Below the pieces are notes generated by a model. The model saw nothing but the letters and a program-made list of their open reading frames with translations. It had not been told where the DNA came from and did not search any database. DNA of 45,216 nt. It comes from Candidatus Arcticimaribacter sp. (GTDB taxonomy: Bacteria > Bacteroidota > Bacteroidia > Flavobacteriales > Flavobacteriaceae). Position 1 is the first letter of the stretch. Each line of letters starts with the position of its first letter. This document shows, one piece after another, positions 1 through 10,202 of this stretch. Made by a program: the position numbers and the translations under genes. The stretch is taken from positions 1-45,216 of the forward strand of contig PXYQ01000002.1 in NCBI GenBank assembly GCA_003023645.1, in the 5' to 3' direction.

Positions 1-1754
1 ATTTCTACATTACCGACTTGACGCATTTTCTTTTTCCCCTTCTTTTGTTTTTCCAACAGTTTTCGTTTACGAGAAATATCACCACCATAACATTTGGCGG
101 TTACATCTTTACGAACCGCTTTGATGGTTTCTCTAGAAATTATTTTGGCTCCAATAGCAGCTTGTATTGGAATATCGAACTGTTGTCTTGGAATTAGTTG
201 GCGTAATTTCTCACACATTTTCTTTCCAATATTATATGCGTTGTCTGCATGGATCAAAGCCGATAAAGCATCCACTTGACTTCCGTTCAATAGGATATCG
301 ACCTTCACTAGTTTAGAAGGGCGCATTCCAATTGGAGAATAATCGAAAGAGGCATACCCTTTTGAAACAGTTTTTAAACGATCATAAAAATCAAAAACAA
401 TTTCAGCTAAAGGCATATCAAAAGTAAGCTCTACACGTTCGGTTGTCAGATACGTTTGATTGGTAATAACACCTCTTTTTTCGATACAAAGAGACATTAC
501 ATTTCCAACAAAATCTGCTTTGGTTATTATGGAGGCCTTTATAAAAGGCTCTTCAACACGATCTAAAGCCGATGGGTCGGGAAGATCCGATGGATTATTT
601 ACTAGAATTCTATCGGTTACATCTTTTCGGACAAAGGCATGATAGGAAACGTTGGGAACCGTTGTGATAACGGACATATTGAATTCTCGTTCCAAACGCT
701 CTTGAATGATTTCTAAATGCAACATCCCTAGGAATCCACAACGAAAACCAAAACCTAGTGCAGCTGAACTTTCTGGAAGAAAAACAAGAGAAGCATCGTT
801 CAGTTGAAGCTTTTCCATCGAAGAACGAAGCTCTTCGTAATCTTCGGTGTCGACAGGATAAATTCCAGCAAAAACCATGGGTTTTACTTCTTCAAATCCA
901 TCAACAGCGTTTTGGGTAGGGTTGTCTGGGGTAGTAATTGTATCTCCTACTTTTACTTCTTTAGCGTCCTTAATACCGGTGATGAGGTATCCCACATCTC
1001 CAGCTTTAATTATTTTTTTGGGTTCTTGTTTGAGCTTTAAGGTTCCAATTTCATCCACATTATAGGTGTTTTTTGTGGCAATGAATTGAATCTTTTGTCC
1101 TTTAGAAATAGTACCATTCAAAATTCTGAAATAGGTTTCTATTCCTCTAAAGGGATTGTAAACTGAATCGAAAATTAAGGCTTGAAGCGGTTCGTCTGGG
1201 CTTCCTTTTGGATGCGGAACGCGCTCAATAATTGCTGTTAATATTTCTTGAATTCCAAGGCCTACTTTAGCAGAGGCTGGAATAACATCTTCGGGAGCAC
1301 AGCCCAATAAATCGACAATATCATCAGTTACTTCTTCGGGGTTAGCCGAAGGAAGATCGACCTTATTGAGCACTGGAATAATTTCTAAATCATTTTCTAG
1401 CGCAAGGTATAAGTTCGAAATAGTTTGTGCTTGGATGCTTTGTGCAGCATCAACAATAAGCAAAGCTCCTTCGCAAGCAGCAATGGATCGAGAAACCTCG
1501 TAGGAAAAATCGACATGGCCGGGTGTGTCAATCAGGTTCAAGATATATTCTTGTCCTTCATGAATATATTCCATTTGGATTGCATGCGATTTAATGGTAA
1601 TCCCACGCTCACGCTCCAAGTCCATACCGTCTAAGATTTGATCTTGTTTTTCGCGTTCCGTAACAGTTCCAGTAAAATCTAATAGTCGATCTGCTAATGT
1701 ACTTTTCCCATGATCAATGTGGGCAATAATGCAAAAATTTCTGATGTACTTCAT
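1..1754 (-). CDS. lepA: Elongation factor 4 (LepA) GTPase, C-terminus truncated by window edge
   Basis: Reverse-strand translation from ATG at 1754: [60 protein letters not shown]..., open to position 1; not in the ORF track because it runs off the edge. Confidence 0.96.
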   Translation of the reverse strand, partial: MKYIRNFCIIAHIDHGKSTLADRLLDFTGTVTEREKQDQILDGMDLERERGITIKSHAIQMEYIHEGQEYILNLIDTPGHVDFSYEVSRSIAACEGALLIVDAAQSIQAQTISNLYLALENDLEIIPVLNKVDLPSANPEEVTDDIVDLLGCAPEDVIPASAKVGLGIQEILTAIIERVPHPKGSPDEPLQALIFDSVYNPFRGIETYFRILNGTISKGQKIQFIATKNTYNVDEIGTLKLKQEPKKIIKAGDVGYLITGIKDAKEVKVGDTITTPDNPTQNAVDGFEEVKPMVFAGIYPVDTEDYEELRSSMEKLQLNDASLVFLPESSAALGFGFRCGFLGMLHLEIIQERLEREFNMSVITTVPNVSYHAFVRKDVTDRILVNNPSDLPDPSALDRVEEPFIKASIITKADFVGNVMSLCIEKRGVITNQTYLTTERVELTFDMPLAEIVFDFYDRLKTVSKGYASFDYSPIGMRPSKLVKVDILLNGSQVDALSALIHADNAYNIGKKMCEKLRQLIPRQQFDIPIQAAIGAKIISRETIKAVRKDVTAKCYGGDISRKRKLLEKQKKGKKKMRQVGNVE

Positions 1755-1901
1755 AGCGTTTCTTTCCTAAGCTTAAGCCGCAAATATACTTATTTGTCCA
1801 ATGCTTTTTTGCTTTCTCTTGAAATATAGTTTCTTAAAAACCATTTGCTTTTTTAAATAATTGTTATCTTGAATTAGATTTAACCCAATAATCTTATTTT
1901 T

Positions 1902-2489
1902 ATGAAATTAACCATCACACATCAGGAACAATATTCTAGAAGCGAACTCTTGTTAAGATCCATTTTTGGAGTTCTATATATTACCTTACCACACGCATTT
2001 CTTCTCTTTTTTGTAGGCCTCTGGGGGCTTATTTTAAACTTCGTTGCTTTTATTACCGTCGTTTTTACTGGAGAATACCCCAAAAGTATTTTTGAGTTTC
2101 AAGTGCAACTGATGCGCTGGAAGTTACGTGTCAACGCGCGCATATATAATTTGTCTGACGGATACCCTGCATTTGGCCTCTCGGGTACAGATGAGGAATA
2201 CACACAATTAGAAGTACCTTATCCTGAACAAATAAGCAGAAGTTTGGTTTTGCTACGATTCTTCTTTGGTGTCATTTTTGTTGGAATCCCGCATGGATTT
2301 GTTTTATACTTTAGAAACATAATAGGCGTATTCATTTCTTTTTTCGCATTGTTTGCTGTGCTCTTTACAGGAGAATATCCAAAGAGTTGGCACCGTTTTA
2401 TTGTTGGCACTATGCGCTGGCAATTTCGAGTTGGAATTTATTTAGCCTACTTGTCAGATGACTATCCTCCGTTTACTGGAGAAGCCTAA
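1902..2489 (+). CDS. DUF4389 domain-containing membrane protein with two tandem domain copies
   Basis: Two repeats sharing RS.LLLR..FGV......PH.F.L.F and FTGEYPKS...F....MRW..RV. Confidence 0.8.
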   Translation: MKLTITHQEQYSRSELLLRSIFGVLYITLPHAFLLFFVGLWGLILNFVAFITVVFTGEYPKSIFEFQVQLMRWKLRVNARIYNLSDGYPAFGLSGTDEEYTQLEVPYPEQISRSLVLLRFFFGVIFVGIPHGFVLYFRNIIGVFISFFALFAVLFTGEYPKSWHRFIVGTMRWQFRVGIYLAYLSDDYPPFTGEA

Positions 2490-2513
2490 CTCATTTATTT
2501 TTAAAACAGAAAA

Positions 2514-3035
2514 ATGTCTATAACCTACATTCCACTTCCGCAACCAGAAGAACTTACTTCACGCGAAAAAGAAGACGCAATGGGCGCCTATTTAATGATG
2601 TTTGCCGCTTTTGCTGTAAGCATCCCTTTACCTATTGTCAATTTGATTGCTGCAATAATTTACTTCTATATCAACAGAAAAAAAAGCCGTTATATTCATT
2701 TTCATTGCCTTCAATCCCTACTGTCTCAATTGCCAACAACCCTTATAAATTGGGGTATGCTCTACTGGGCACTACAAATTTTCTTATTCGATAACGTAGA
2801 GATCAACGACTACTTTTACGCCTATCTCGGTTTTATGATTTTGGCCAACCTCATCTATTTTACGTTCAGTATTGTTGCAGCCATTCGAGCAAGAAAGGGT
2901 GTTTTTATGTACTTTATTTTCTTTGGTTCTTTTGCCTATAATCGTGTGTATTCCTCCAAGAACACCTTGTTTTATGATAATGAAGAACGCCACGAAAAAA
3001 CAACACAGCAACTCAATAAACCTCCATTCGAATGA
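2514..3035 (+). CDS. Multi-pass membrane protein, DUF4870-like
   Basis: Hydrophobic segments; IPLPIVNLIAAIIYFYINRKKSRYIHFHCLQSL resembles DUF4870. Confidence 0.55.
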   Translation: MSITYIPLPQPEELTSREKEDAMGAYLMMFAAFAVSIPLPIVNLIAAIIYFYINRKKSRYIHFHCLQSLLSQLPTTLINWGMLYWALQIFLFDNVEINDYFYAYLGFMILANLIYFTFSIVAAIRARKGVFMYFIFFGSFAYNRVYSSKNTLFYDNEERHEKTTQQLNKPPFE

Positions 3036-3859
3036 AGCAAAAGATCGTAAAAGATTTGATTAAAATCCTGTTCCTTTTCGGAGGGATTTTTGCATTTTTC
3101 TATGTTGGATTACAGTTGTTGTCTGAGGATAAGAAGAATAGTTGGCTGTATTCTGGCGATGAAGCGAAGCTCATTTCCTATGAGCAAGAAATCAAATTAG
3201 GGAATCTTATTGATGAATATTTAATAGATACAGATGAAACGATTTTGCTGCAAAATGAATTAATCGATTCGGTCGTTTGGGCAGTTCGTTCGCGTTTAGA
3301 AAAACAAATTATAATGTCAGAGTATGATTACAAAATCGTAGTCGTCGATGATGATCTGGTCAATGCATTTACAATCCCAGGAGGAAGGATTTATATTTAC
3401 AAAGGTTTGTTTGAGTTTTGCGAATCTGCGGAACAACTTGCAGCTGTTTTGGCACATGAGATAGGCCATGTAGAAAAGCGTCATTCGGTTTCTAAACTCA
3501 TTAAAGAATTTGGACTCAAAATTTTATTTTCGATTGTAACTGGGGGCGATACTATTTTGCTTGGTGAACTATGGGAAAGCACCGTTTCTAGCGCTTTTGA
3601 CCGTTCCAATGAAAAAGAAGCAGATCAATATGCAATGGAATTGTTGGAGCGTGCTAAAATAGTACCAACAGCGATAGCTTCTTTTTTTAGAAAATTAAAT
3701 CGTGAAGAATTGGATTACAACGAGAATATGGAATTTCTAATGACCCACCCGCACAACAATTCAAGAATAAAGGCATCCTTAAGCTACGAAACAGCAGGAA
3801 ATTTTGAAGCTCAAGACTTTGATATTGATTGGAAGCGAGTTAAAGAAGCTTTGAAGTAA
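3032..3859 (+). CDS. M48 family zinc metalloprotease
   Basis: HEIGH motif in AVLAHEIGHVEKRHS, downstream NEKEADQYAMELL; N-terminal membrane segment. Confidence 0.9.
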   Translation: MKQKIVKDLIKILFLFGGIFAFFYVGLQLLSEDKKNSWLYSGDEAKLISYEQEIKLGNLIDEYLIDTDETILLQNELIDSVVWAVRSRLEKQIIMSEYDYKIVVVDDDLVNAFTIPGGRIYIYKGLFEFCESAEQLAAVLAHEIGHVEKRHSVSKLIKEFGLKILFSIVTGGDTILLGELWESTVSSAFDRSNEKEADQYAMELLERAKIVPTAIASFFRKLNREELDYNENMEFLMTHPHNNSRIKASLSYETAGNFEAQDFDIDWKRVKEALK

Positions 3860-3871
3860 AACAACAAAGAG

Positions 3872-4741
3872 ATGCGAAACATTATAGCTGGATTAAGAAT
3901 ATTATTGGGGATAACCTTCCTTTTTTCGGCTTACACCAAATTTGTTGGCCCTGGTTTTTTTGAAATAACCTTAATGGATCAAGGATTAGCATCCGACCGT
4001 TTTATTGCTGCACAGCTAGCCCGATTTTTTATTGGGTTGGAATTTGCTCTAGGAATTTTAATGCTACTTCCTTTTTACACCAAAAAATTAATGATTGCCT
4101 CTCTACTTCTTTTGGGAGGCTTTACACTACATTTAGTCTATTTGTGGAGTATAGGCGACACCGAAAATTGCGGCTGTTTTGGCGAGATGATATCGATGAC
4201 ACCAGTAGAGTCAATTATAAAAAACATAGTCTTTATTGGAATTTCTGCATTTCTTTTTTGGAAAACACCCAAGGATATACGCTCGATAAAGCCAGCATTT
4301 TTATCAGTAGGACTTATTATTGCAAGTATGTGGCTACTACTCCCACTGCCAGATCACAGCGAATTTCCTTTTCAAAAATTCACCCAGTTTGAGTATGCAG
4401 GTCGAGTAGATCTGGCTGCTGGAGAAAAAACCGTGGCAATTTTTAATTTGGACTGTGAACACTGTCAAGAAGCTGCAACCCAATTGGCCGAACTGGAGCG
4501 CGCGAGCACCAACTTCCCGAAGCTATACGTTTTGTTTTATCAAGAAGGAAGCACTACAGTTTCGGAATTTGAACAACTCACAACGTCTGCTTATCCAAAC
4601 GCTTTTATCGATATGAATACATTTTTTGATTTAATCGGGAATTCTCCCCCTCGAATTTACCACCTAAAAGCAGGAAAAGTTGAAGCGATCTGGGATGAAG
4701 ATTTTGTTTCTCATTACCAAGAAACGTTTGAATTGAACTAG
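3872..4741 (+). CDS. DoxX/MauE-like membrane protein with C-terminal thioredoxin-like part (BT_3928-like)
   Basis: N-terminal RILLGITFLFSAYTKFVGPG; C-terminal FNLDCEHCQEAATQL CxxC-type segment. Confidence 0.75.
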   Translation: MRNIIAGLRILLGITFLFSAYTKFVGPGFFEITLMDQGLASDRFIAAQLARFFIGLEFALGILMLLPFYTKKLMIASLLLLGGFTLHLVYLWSIGDTENCGCFGEMISMTPVESIIKNIVFIGISAFLFWKTPKDIRSIKPAFLSVGLIIASMWLLLPLPDHSEFPFQKFTQFEYAGRVDLAAGEKTVAIFNLDCEHCQEAATQLAELERASTNFPKLYVLFYQEGSTTVSEFEQLTTSAYPNAFIDMNTFFDLIGNSPPRIYHLKAGKVEAIWDEDFVSHYQETFELN

Positions 4742-4791
4742 GGTGTATAGAAAACCTAGGTTTTACGTACTTTTGTAAAAAATTTCACGCT

Positions 4792-5784
4792 TTGGTAAAA
4801 ATTGGTGACATCGAACTCAGTGACTTTCCGCTTCTTCTTGCACCCATGGAAGACGTTAGCGACCCTCCTTTTCGAGCCCTGTGCAAGGAACATGGAGCAG
4901 ACGTAGTTTACACCGAATTCATTTCGAGTGAAGGTCTGATTCGTGACGCCGCTAAGAGTGTCATGAAACTTGACATTTACGAAAAAGAGCGCCCCGTTGG
5001 GATTCAGATTTTTGGTGCAAACGAAGAATCAATGCTTCGATCTGTAGAAATTGTTGAAGCATCTAAGCCCGATATTATTGACATCAATTTTGGATGTCCA
5101 GTTAAGAAAGTAGTGAGTAAAGGAGCAGGAGCAGGTATTTTGAGAGACATTCCCTTAATGGTTCGCTTGACTAAAGTAATGGCAGAACACACCAACCTTC
5201 CCATTACGGTAAAAACACGTTTGGGCTGGGATCACGATTCTATAAAAATTGTTGAGGTAGCCGAACGCTTGCAAGACGCCGGAGCAAAAGCCATCTCGAT
5301 TCACGGGAGAACTCGTGCTCAAATGTATAAAGGCGATGCCGATTGGCGTCCTATAGCTGAAGTTAAAAACAACCAACGCATGCATATTCCTATTTTCGGA
5401 AATGGCGATGTTGACAGCCCCGAAAAAGCAATAGAAATGCGCGATCAATATGGTTTAGACGGTGCTATGATTGGAAGAGCAAGTATTGGAAACCCTTGGT
5501 TTTTTAATCAAGTAAAGCATTTTATGAAAACGGGAACTCACTTAGCTCCACCATCCATTGTAGAGCGAGTAGATGCTGCCCGTAGGCATTTGGAAATGGC
5601 AATTGATTGGAAAGGGGAAGTTTTGGGTGTTTTAGAAACGCGCAGACATTATACAAACTACTTCAAAGGAATTCCCCATTTTAAAGAATACCGAACCCGA
5701 ATGGTAACCTCGAACGCATCGGTAGATGTCTTTGCCGCTCTAGCTGATGTTGAGGCCAACTGGGGTGATTATGAAATGGTTTAA
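4792..5784 (+). CDS. dusB: tRNA-dihydrouridine synthase
   Basis: LLAPMEDVSDPPFRALCKEHGADVVYTEF, DINFGCPVKKVVSKGAGAGIL, ISIHGRTRAQMYKG. Confidence 0.93.
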   Translation: MVKIGDIELSDFPLLLAPMEDVSDPPFRALCKEHGADVVYTEFISSEGLIRDAAKSVMKLDIYEKERPVGIQIFGANEESMLRSVEIVEASKPDIIDINFGCPVKKVVSKGAGAGILRDIPLMVRLTKVMAEHTNLPITVKTRLGWDHDSIKIVEVAERLQDAGAKAISIHGRTRAQMYKGDADWRPIAEVKNNQRMHIPIFGNGDVDSPEKAIEMRDQYGLDGAMIGRASIGNPWFFNQVKHFMKTGTHLAPPSIVERVDAARRHLEMAIDWKGEVLGVLETRRHYTNYFKGIPHFKEYRTRMVTSNASVDVFAALADVEANWGDYEMV

Positions 5785-6983
5785 AGCAACTTAATTCTTT
5801 TCCCTACCTGGGCAGTAGCCCACGCCGAGGCAAGACCCCCTAGCACAAGAAGTAACAGCAATACCATCGCTACGTTTTGAAGCTCCAAACGAACGGGATA
5901 TGGGAAATTGGTTCCAGGAACATAAAGAAAAGGGAAATAGCGCTGAAGGAGTACTAGAGTTGTGCCTAATAAAATCCCAAGGCCACCGCCAACCCAACTG
6001 ATCATTCCGCCCAAGTAAAAGAAAATTAAACGAATTTCTTTAGGCTGTACACCAAGAGCGTACAGCACCTTCAATTGGGGTCTTTTTTCTAAAATCATCA
6101 TGATCAAAGCACCGACGACATTAAAAAGCGCAATGATGATTACCAAGGTAAAAATCAAATAGATTGCCATTTGCTCGGTATTGAGCATCTTGAAAAGCGC
6201 CGCATTGAGCTCCGTTCTGGAACGTATGCGTATGGGTGTTTTGAGTAAAGCTTGAAGCTGTTCTTCGAGTTGCTTTCGATTTAAACTGGGGTCAACTTTT
6301 AGCTCTAGTGAACTATATACATTTCCCTTTCGTTGAAAAAGATCGCGCGCAAACGACAGGTTTGAGAACATGTATTTTTTGTCGAGCTCTTCGCTAACAC
6401 TATATATTCCAGATACTAAGGCCGTTTTATTGATAAAAGGTTCTTTGAGTTGGGTTGCACTTGCCGATCTTTTGGGAACCGTAAGCACTAAAAAATCGTT
6501 GTAATCGTAAACGCCTAAACTTAATACTTGGGCTACTCCGCCACCAATCACAACCTCATCAAGCTCCTTGGAAAACCAAGCACCACTGCTTAAAAAACGA
6601 TCACTTTCTATTACTTTTTGATAGGTCGAATCAACTCCCTTGAGATAAACAACATGGTTTTTATCTCGGTAATTCAAAAACACTTTGTCTTCTATAATTC
6701 CAGAAACAGCAAAAATACCATCCAGTTGTTTTATAGAAGCCAGGGCTACCGAATCTACTTCAAGAACTTTTCCTTGAACAGCTTCAACTCGAAAATCAGG
6801 ATCGAATACATTAGAAAAAGAAAGGCCAAAATCTTTGAGACCTGTAAAAGCAGAGAGGACAATTAACAAGGCTGCAGTAGCAATTAGAACTACCGAAAGG
6901 GCAATGTAATTGATGATATTGATTACACTTTGTTTGCTTCTAGTGAAGAAATATCGGGAGGCTATGTACAGGGGGAAGCGCAC
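5781..6983 (-). CDS. FtsX-like/LolC-LolE-type ABC transporter permease
   Basis: MRFPLYIASRYFFTRSKQSVINIINYIALSVVLIATAALLIVLSAFTGLK; C-terminal FtsX-like TM region. Confidence 0.85.
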   Translation of the reverse strand: MRFPLYIASRYFFTRSKQSVINIINYIALSVVLIATAALLIVLSAFTGLKDFGLSFSNVFDPDFRVEAVQGKVLEVDSVALASIKQLDGIFAVSGIIEDKVFLNYRDKNHVVYLKGVDSTYQKVIESDRFLSSGAWFSKELDEVVIGGGVAQVLSLGVYDYNDFLVLTVPKRSASATQLKEPFINKTALVSGIYSVSEELDKKYMFSNLSFARDLFQRKGNVYSSLELKVDPSLNRKQLEEQLQALLKTPIRIRSRTELNAALFKMLNTEQMAIYLIFTLVIIIALFNVVGALIMMILEKRPQLKVLYALGVQPKEIRLIFFYLGGMISWVGGGLGILLGTTLVLLQRYFPFLYVPGTNFPYPVRLELQNVAMVLLLLLVLGGLASAWATAQVGKRIKLL

Positions 6984-6987
6984 AAGG

Positions 6988-7380
6988 TTATCTTTTTTTA
7001 CGAGGAATTAAGCCCTCAGGATTTTTTATGGGATCGTTGGTCGCGGTTAAAGCCTCATCAATTTTTTCGATATAATCCAGAGAATCGTCCAAGTAAAAAA
7101 CAAGTTCAGGAACTTTTCGTAATTGATTTTTCATTAATCGCGCGAGGTCATGCTTTACCTGAAAACTGTTCGATTGAATTCCTTCGAGCACTTCAAGTGC
7201 TTTGGCAGGAGGGAACAAGCTCAAGTATATTTTGGCAATGGAAAGGTCAACCGTTACGGCAACTTTGGTAACTGAAATCAAAAGATTAGAGACTCCTTCT
7301 TTACGAACGGCTCCCTGAAGCATTTGAGCAATTTCTTGTTGCAATAAGGTTGCGATTTTCTTTTGTCTCGGACTTTCCAT
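6988..7380 (-). CDS. rbfA: 30S ribosome-binding factor A
   Basis: SPRQKKIATLLQQEIAQMLQ..., VTVDLSIAKIYLSLFP, LRKVPELVFYLDDSLDYIEKIDEAL. Confidence 0.93.
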   Translation of the reverse strand: MESPRQKKIATLLQQEIAQMLQGAVRKEGVSNLLISVTKVAVTVDLSIAKIYLSLFPPAKALEVLEGIQSNSFQVKHDLARLMKNQLRKVPELVFYLDDSLDYIEKIDEALTATNDPIKNPEGLIPRKKR

Positions 7381-7466
7381 AAGTTTGAATATTGTGTAAA
7401 ATTAAGGATATTTGTTGGGATGCAGTCCTCAAACACAAAGTATACCACTTAAAACAAGCAATTGAT

Positions 7467-7988
7467 ATGATAAAAATTTCTAAAACCCTATGCACAACAT
7501 TTTTTTTGTTTCTTATTTTTTCTGCTTTTGGGCAGCAAGATCAAGAAATTATAGCCCAGCTTATTTTTAAAAAGACAAATCAATTGCGACAAGCCAAAGG
7601 CCTAGTCCCATTTAAAAAACTAGACAGCTTAGACCAGATAGCTCAGTATCACAGCGACAATATGGTTCAAAAAAAGTTTTATTCTCATACTGATCACGAA
7701 GGTTTGAGCCCAGTAGAGCGGGCCGAAAAGTTTAACATTCAAGCTTGGAGAAGAATCGGAAACCGCTTTGTTGGGATTGCAGAAAACATTGCTCAGGTAC
7801 CCTGGTTCGAAAATGTAACGAAATGTGGAGATACTCGATCGAACGAAGCCATAGCCGAATGCTTGGTTCAGGGTTGGAAAAGTAGCCCGCCCCACTATAA
7901 AAACATCTTGGGAGATTATGTGTATTTAGGTGTAGGAATTCGTTTTAATACCGACCTAATGGGTTTTGCAACGCAGAATTTTAGATAG
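7467..7988 (+). CDS. Secreted CAP (SCP/PR1-like) domain protein
   Basis: Signal peptide from ATG 7467; IFKKTNQLRQAKGLVPFKKLDSLDQIAQYHSDNMVQKKFYSHTD and GWKSSPPHYKNIL. Confidence 0.87.
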   Translation: MIKISKTLCTTFFLFLIFSAFGQQDQEIIAQLIFKKTNQLRQAKGLVPFKKLDSLDQIAQYHSDNMVQKKFYSHTDHEGLSPVERAEKFNIQAWRRIGNRFVGIAENIAQVPWFENVTKCGDTRSNEAIAECLVQGWKSSPPHYKNILGDYVYLGVGIRFNTDLMGFATQNFR

Positions 7989-7989
7989 T

Positions 7990-8394
7990 CTAGAGGCGTT
8001 CCCACTTATAGTCTCCGTTTAGACGGAAAGACCCCAGATGTGTTTTCTTCCAACTGTTGGGTTCTATAAGTGATAAAAAAGACTCTTTGGCTCCTTCATA
8101 CAGATGATAGGTTTCGCCAACTATGGGTTCGAATTTGAATTTAGCGGAGTAAACCATTTGAGTATCGGAAGCTAAATCGACAAAGTTTTTGATTTTGCTC
8201 TGCAGGTCTGCAAGCTCCGCTTGGAATTGTTTAGTAACCCGATCAACTCCCTTTTTTTTAAACGAATCTACGTTAGGAATACTGATTACAGGACTGCTGT
8301 TGCTTATTGCGTAGGGCAATAATTTTGCAATGTATTCTTCATTTTTTTCGTCCCATGCGACATTATCTGGTTTTTTCGACGATTTCATCTTCAA
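7990..8394 (-). CDS. DUF2452 domain-containing protein
   Basis: KKPDNVAWDEKNEEYIAKLLPYAISNSSPVI, FEPIVGETYHLYEG, LGSFRLNGDYKWERL. Confidence 0.82.
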   Translation of the reverse strand: MKMKSSKKPDNVAWDEKNEEYIAKLLPYAISNSSPVISIPNVDSFKKKGVDRVTKQFQAELADLQSKIKNFVDLASDTQMVYSAKFKFEPIVGETYHLYEGAKESFLSLIEPNSWKKTHLGSFRLNGDYKWERL

Positions 8395-8549
8395 GCGTTT
8401 ACTGCAAAAATAGGCTTCTTCCTTTGTCTAGCCAATTTTCTTCTGATAACATTCGTGAAGAAAAACTTTAAATAATTGCATTTAAAAGGAAGAAAAAATA
8501 ATTATTGTGTTAATTTTGCAGCATGCTAGCAAATTCGTTTGTTTAAGCA

Positions 8550-8623
8550 GGTCCTATAGCTCAGTTGGTTAGAGTAGCTGACTCATAATCAGTTGGTCCC
8601 TGGTTCGAGCCCAGGTGGGACCA
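8550..8623 (+). tRNA. tRNA with CAT anticodon (Met, or Ile2 if lysidine-modified)
   Basis: GGTCCTA...TGGGACC acceptor stem, D-loop AGCTCAGTTGGTTAGAGTAG, anticodon arm GCTGA CTCATAA TCAGT, T-arm CCTGGTTCGAGCCCAGG; C4-G69 and C5-G68 fit tRNA-Ile2. CCA not encoded. Confidence 0.96.
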
Positions 8624-8648
8624 CAAAAGAAGAGATAACTCTTTTTGG

Positions 8649-8680
8649 AAGCCTTTACATTTTGTAGAGGCTTTTTTGTT
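8649..8680 (+). terminator. Rho-independent terminator after tRNA (copy 1)
   Basis: AAGCCTTTACATTTTGTAGAGGCTTTTTTGTT. Confidence 0.85.
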
Positions 8681-8753
8681 TTCTGGTGAGAAGTTTATCC
8701 GCAGTATGCGGGAGCCCAGGTGGGACCACAAAAAAAGAGACAACTCTTTTTGG

Positions 8754-8785
8754 AAGCCTTTACATTTTGTAGAGGCTTTTTTGTT
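8754..8785 (+). terminator. Rho-independent terminator (copy 2, in tandem repeat)
   Basis: AAGCCTTTACATTTTGTAGAGGCTTTTTTGTT repeated. Confidence 0.8.
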
Positions 8786-9046
8786 TTTGGGCGAGAAGTT
8801 TATCCGCTATAGGTGGGAGCTCTGGTGGGACCAAAATTAAAATCAAGCCTTCACGTAAAGCGGGAGCTTTTTTTATTTCCAACACTCACTTAATACTCAC
8901 TTCAGCACTCTATTTCATTTGTCGATTAACCCCAGTAAAACCCTTTAAATCATCAAAAACGTTAGAGAATGAAAACAAGCTTTGAAAACGGTTTTGTACA
9001 TTGTATTGATAAATTATATTAAACTTATAAAAGCAGAAAAGCACTA

Positions 9047-9673
9047 ATGGATTTAATCTATATTTTAGATATTACTGGAACATTTGCATTTGCAATTAGT
9101 GGAGCATTATTTGCTTCAGATAAAAAATTCGATTTATTTGGTGTAATTATTATTGCTTTTGTCACCGCAGTTGGAGGTGGAATGCTGAGAGATATTTTAA
9201 TGGATACTCATCCAATAAATTGGATTGGTGATTTAAATTATGTTTGGACAATTTTGATAGCAGTTATTTTTACTATGCTATTCAAAAGTAAAATAGCTCC
9301 ATTAAGTAAAACTATGTTTTTGTTTGATACCATTGGTATTGGTGTTTTTACTTTAATAGGAGTGCAAAAAGGATTTAGTTATGACTTACATCCTTTTGCA
9401 GCAATTATTATGGGTATGATTTCTGCAGTCTTTGGAGGTGTTCTAAGAGATGTTCTTACTAATCAAATACCTCTTATTTTTCAGAAAGAAATTTATGCGT
9501 CAGCTTGTCTTATCGGCGGTTTAGTTTTTTGGATATTGAATTATTTTGAGTTTTCCCAGTTTGTACAATTTTTTGTGACTTTAGTTTCAGTAATCTTGGT
9601 AAGATCTATAGCAGTAAAATTCCATTTAGAATTACCAAAAATTAATGATGATTTATTCAGTAAAATGAAATAA
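9047..9673 (+). CDS. TRIC cation channel family / YadS (UPF0126) membrane protein
   Basis: DITGTFAFAISGALFASDKKFDLFGVIIIAFVTAVGGGMLRDIL, second half SAVFGGVLRDVL. Confidence 0.92.
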   Translation: MDLIYILDITGTFAFAISGALFASDKKFDLFGVIIIAFVTAVGGGMLRDILMDTHPINWIGDLNYVWTILIAVIFTMLFKSKIAPLSKTMFLFDTIGIGVFTLIGVQKGFSYDLHPFAAIIMGMISAVFGGVLRDVLTNQIPLIFQKEIYASACLIGGLVFWILNYFEFSQFVQFFVTLVSVILVRSIAVKFHLELPKINDDLFSKMK

Positions 9674-9779
9674 AGCAAATTAATTTTAAAAACAGCTTTG
9701 CACATTAGTTTCAGACAACAATGTATTATAAAAAAGATTTACAGTTTTTCAAAATCAAATTTTGTTACAGGACATATTG

Positions 9780-10085
9780 TCAACGATGGATAGCTCTATT
9801 GTGCCTCGTTCTTCTAGGTATATTTTTCTTTATTTTATCAATAACGTCAATATCCAATTGCCTAAAGAATTGATGTCTCAGCTTCTGCTGCTTCTATATT
9901 TTTATTGCTTCATTAGCTCAGTTTATTAAAGCTTTATAGGCAGTATCTTCTACTAGCCGCGTCTTCTGTGACAGTGTCTCTAATTCAACAGCACTAGGAC
10001 TCAATTTGTCCTGTAAGTAAGCCTTTGTCTGTTTTTTGTCTTCCTGCTTCTCATAGGTAGTCCTATAGATTGTCTGATCGATCTT
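9780..10085 (-). pseudogene. Degenerate coding remnant with internal stops, unknown family
   Basis: Single minus-strand frame: KIDQTIYRTTYEKQEDKKQTKAYLQDKLSPSAVELETLSQKTRLVEDTAYKALIN*ANEAIKI*KQQKLRHQFFRQLDIDVIDKIKKNIPRRTRHNRAIHR*; coding-like composition over about 100 codons with two internal stops. Confidence 0.5.
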
Positions 10086-10202
10086 TCATAAGTGATAATA
10101 ATCTCACAGATCAAGTGAAGTTTTTATACCTTTCTACTTCATAAATGTTTTGAAATACAAATGTTTGAAACGATTTAGCACTAGATTTATAAAACACCTA
10201 AC

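Larger units (their letters stand above)
8607..8836 (+). repeat. 105-bp-period tandem repeat made of the tRNA 3' end plus a terminator hairpin
   Basis: GAGCCCAGGTGGGACCACAAAA at 8607-8628 and 8712-8733, degenerate GAGCTCTGGTGGGACCAAAA at 8817-8836; intervening terminator segments nearly identical. Confidence 0.93.

Noticed and set aside
94-1634. Several plus-strand ORFs (94-279, 460-642, 804-1040, 877-1065, 1425-1634)
   Set aside because: Antisense to the continuous lepA reading frame
6930-7271. 113-aa plus-strand ORF
   Set aside because: Antisense to rbfA and the start of the permease gene
8561-8743. 60-aa minus-strand ORF (…SHLGSNQGPTDYESATLTN)
   Set aside because: Antisense translation of the tRNA and its repeat; a well-known spurious annotation pattern
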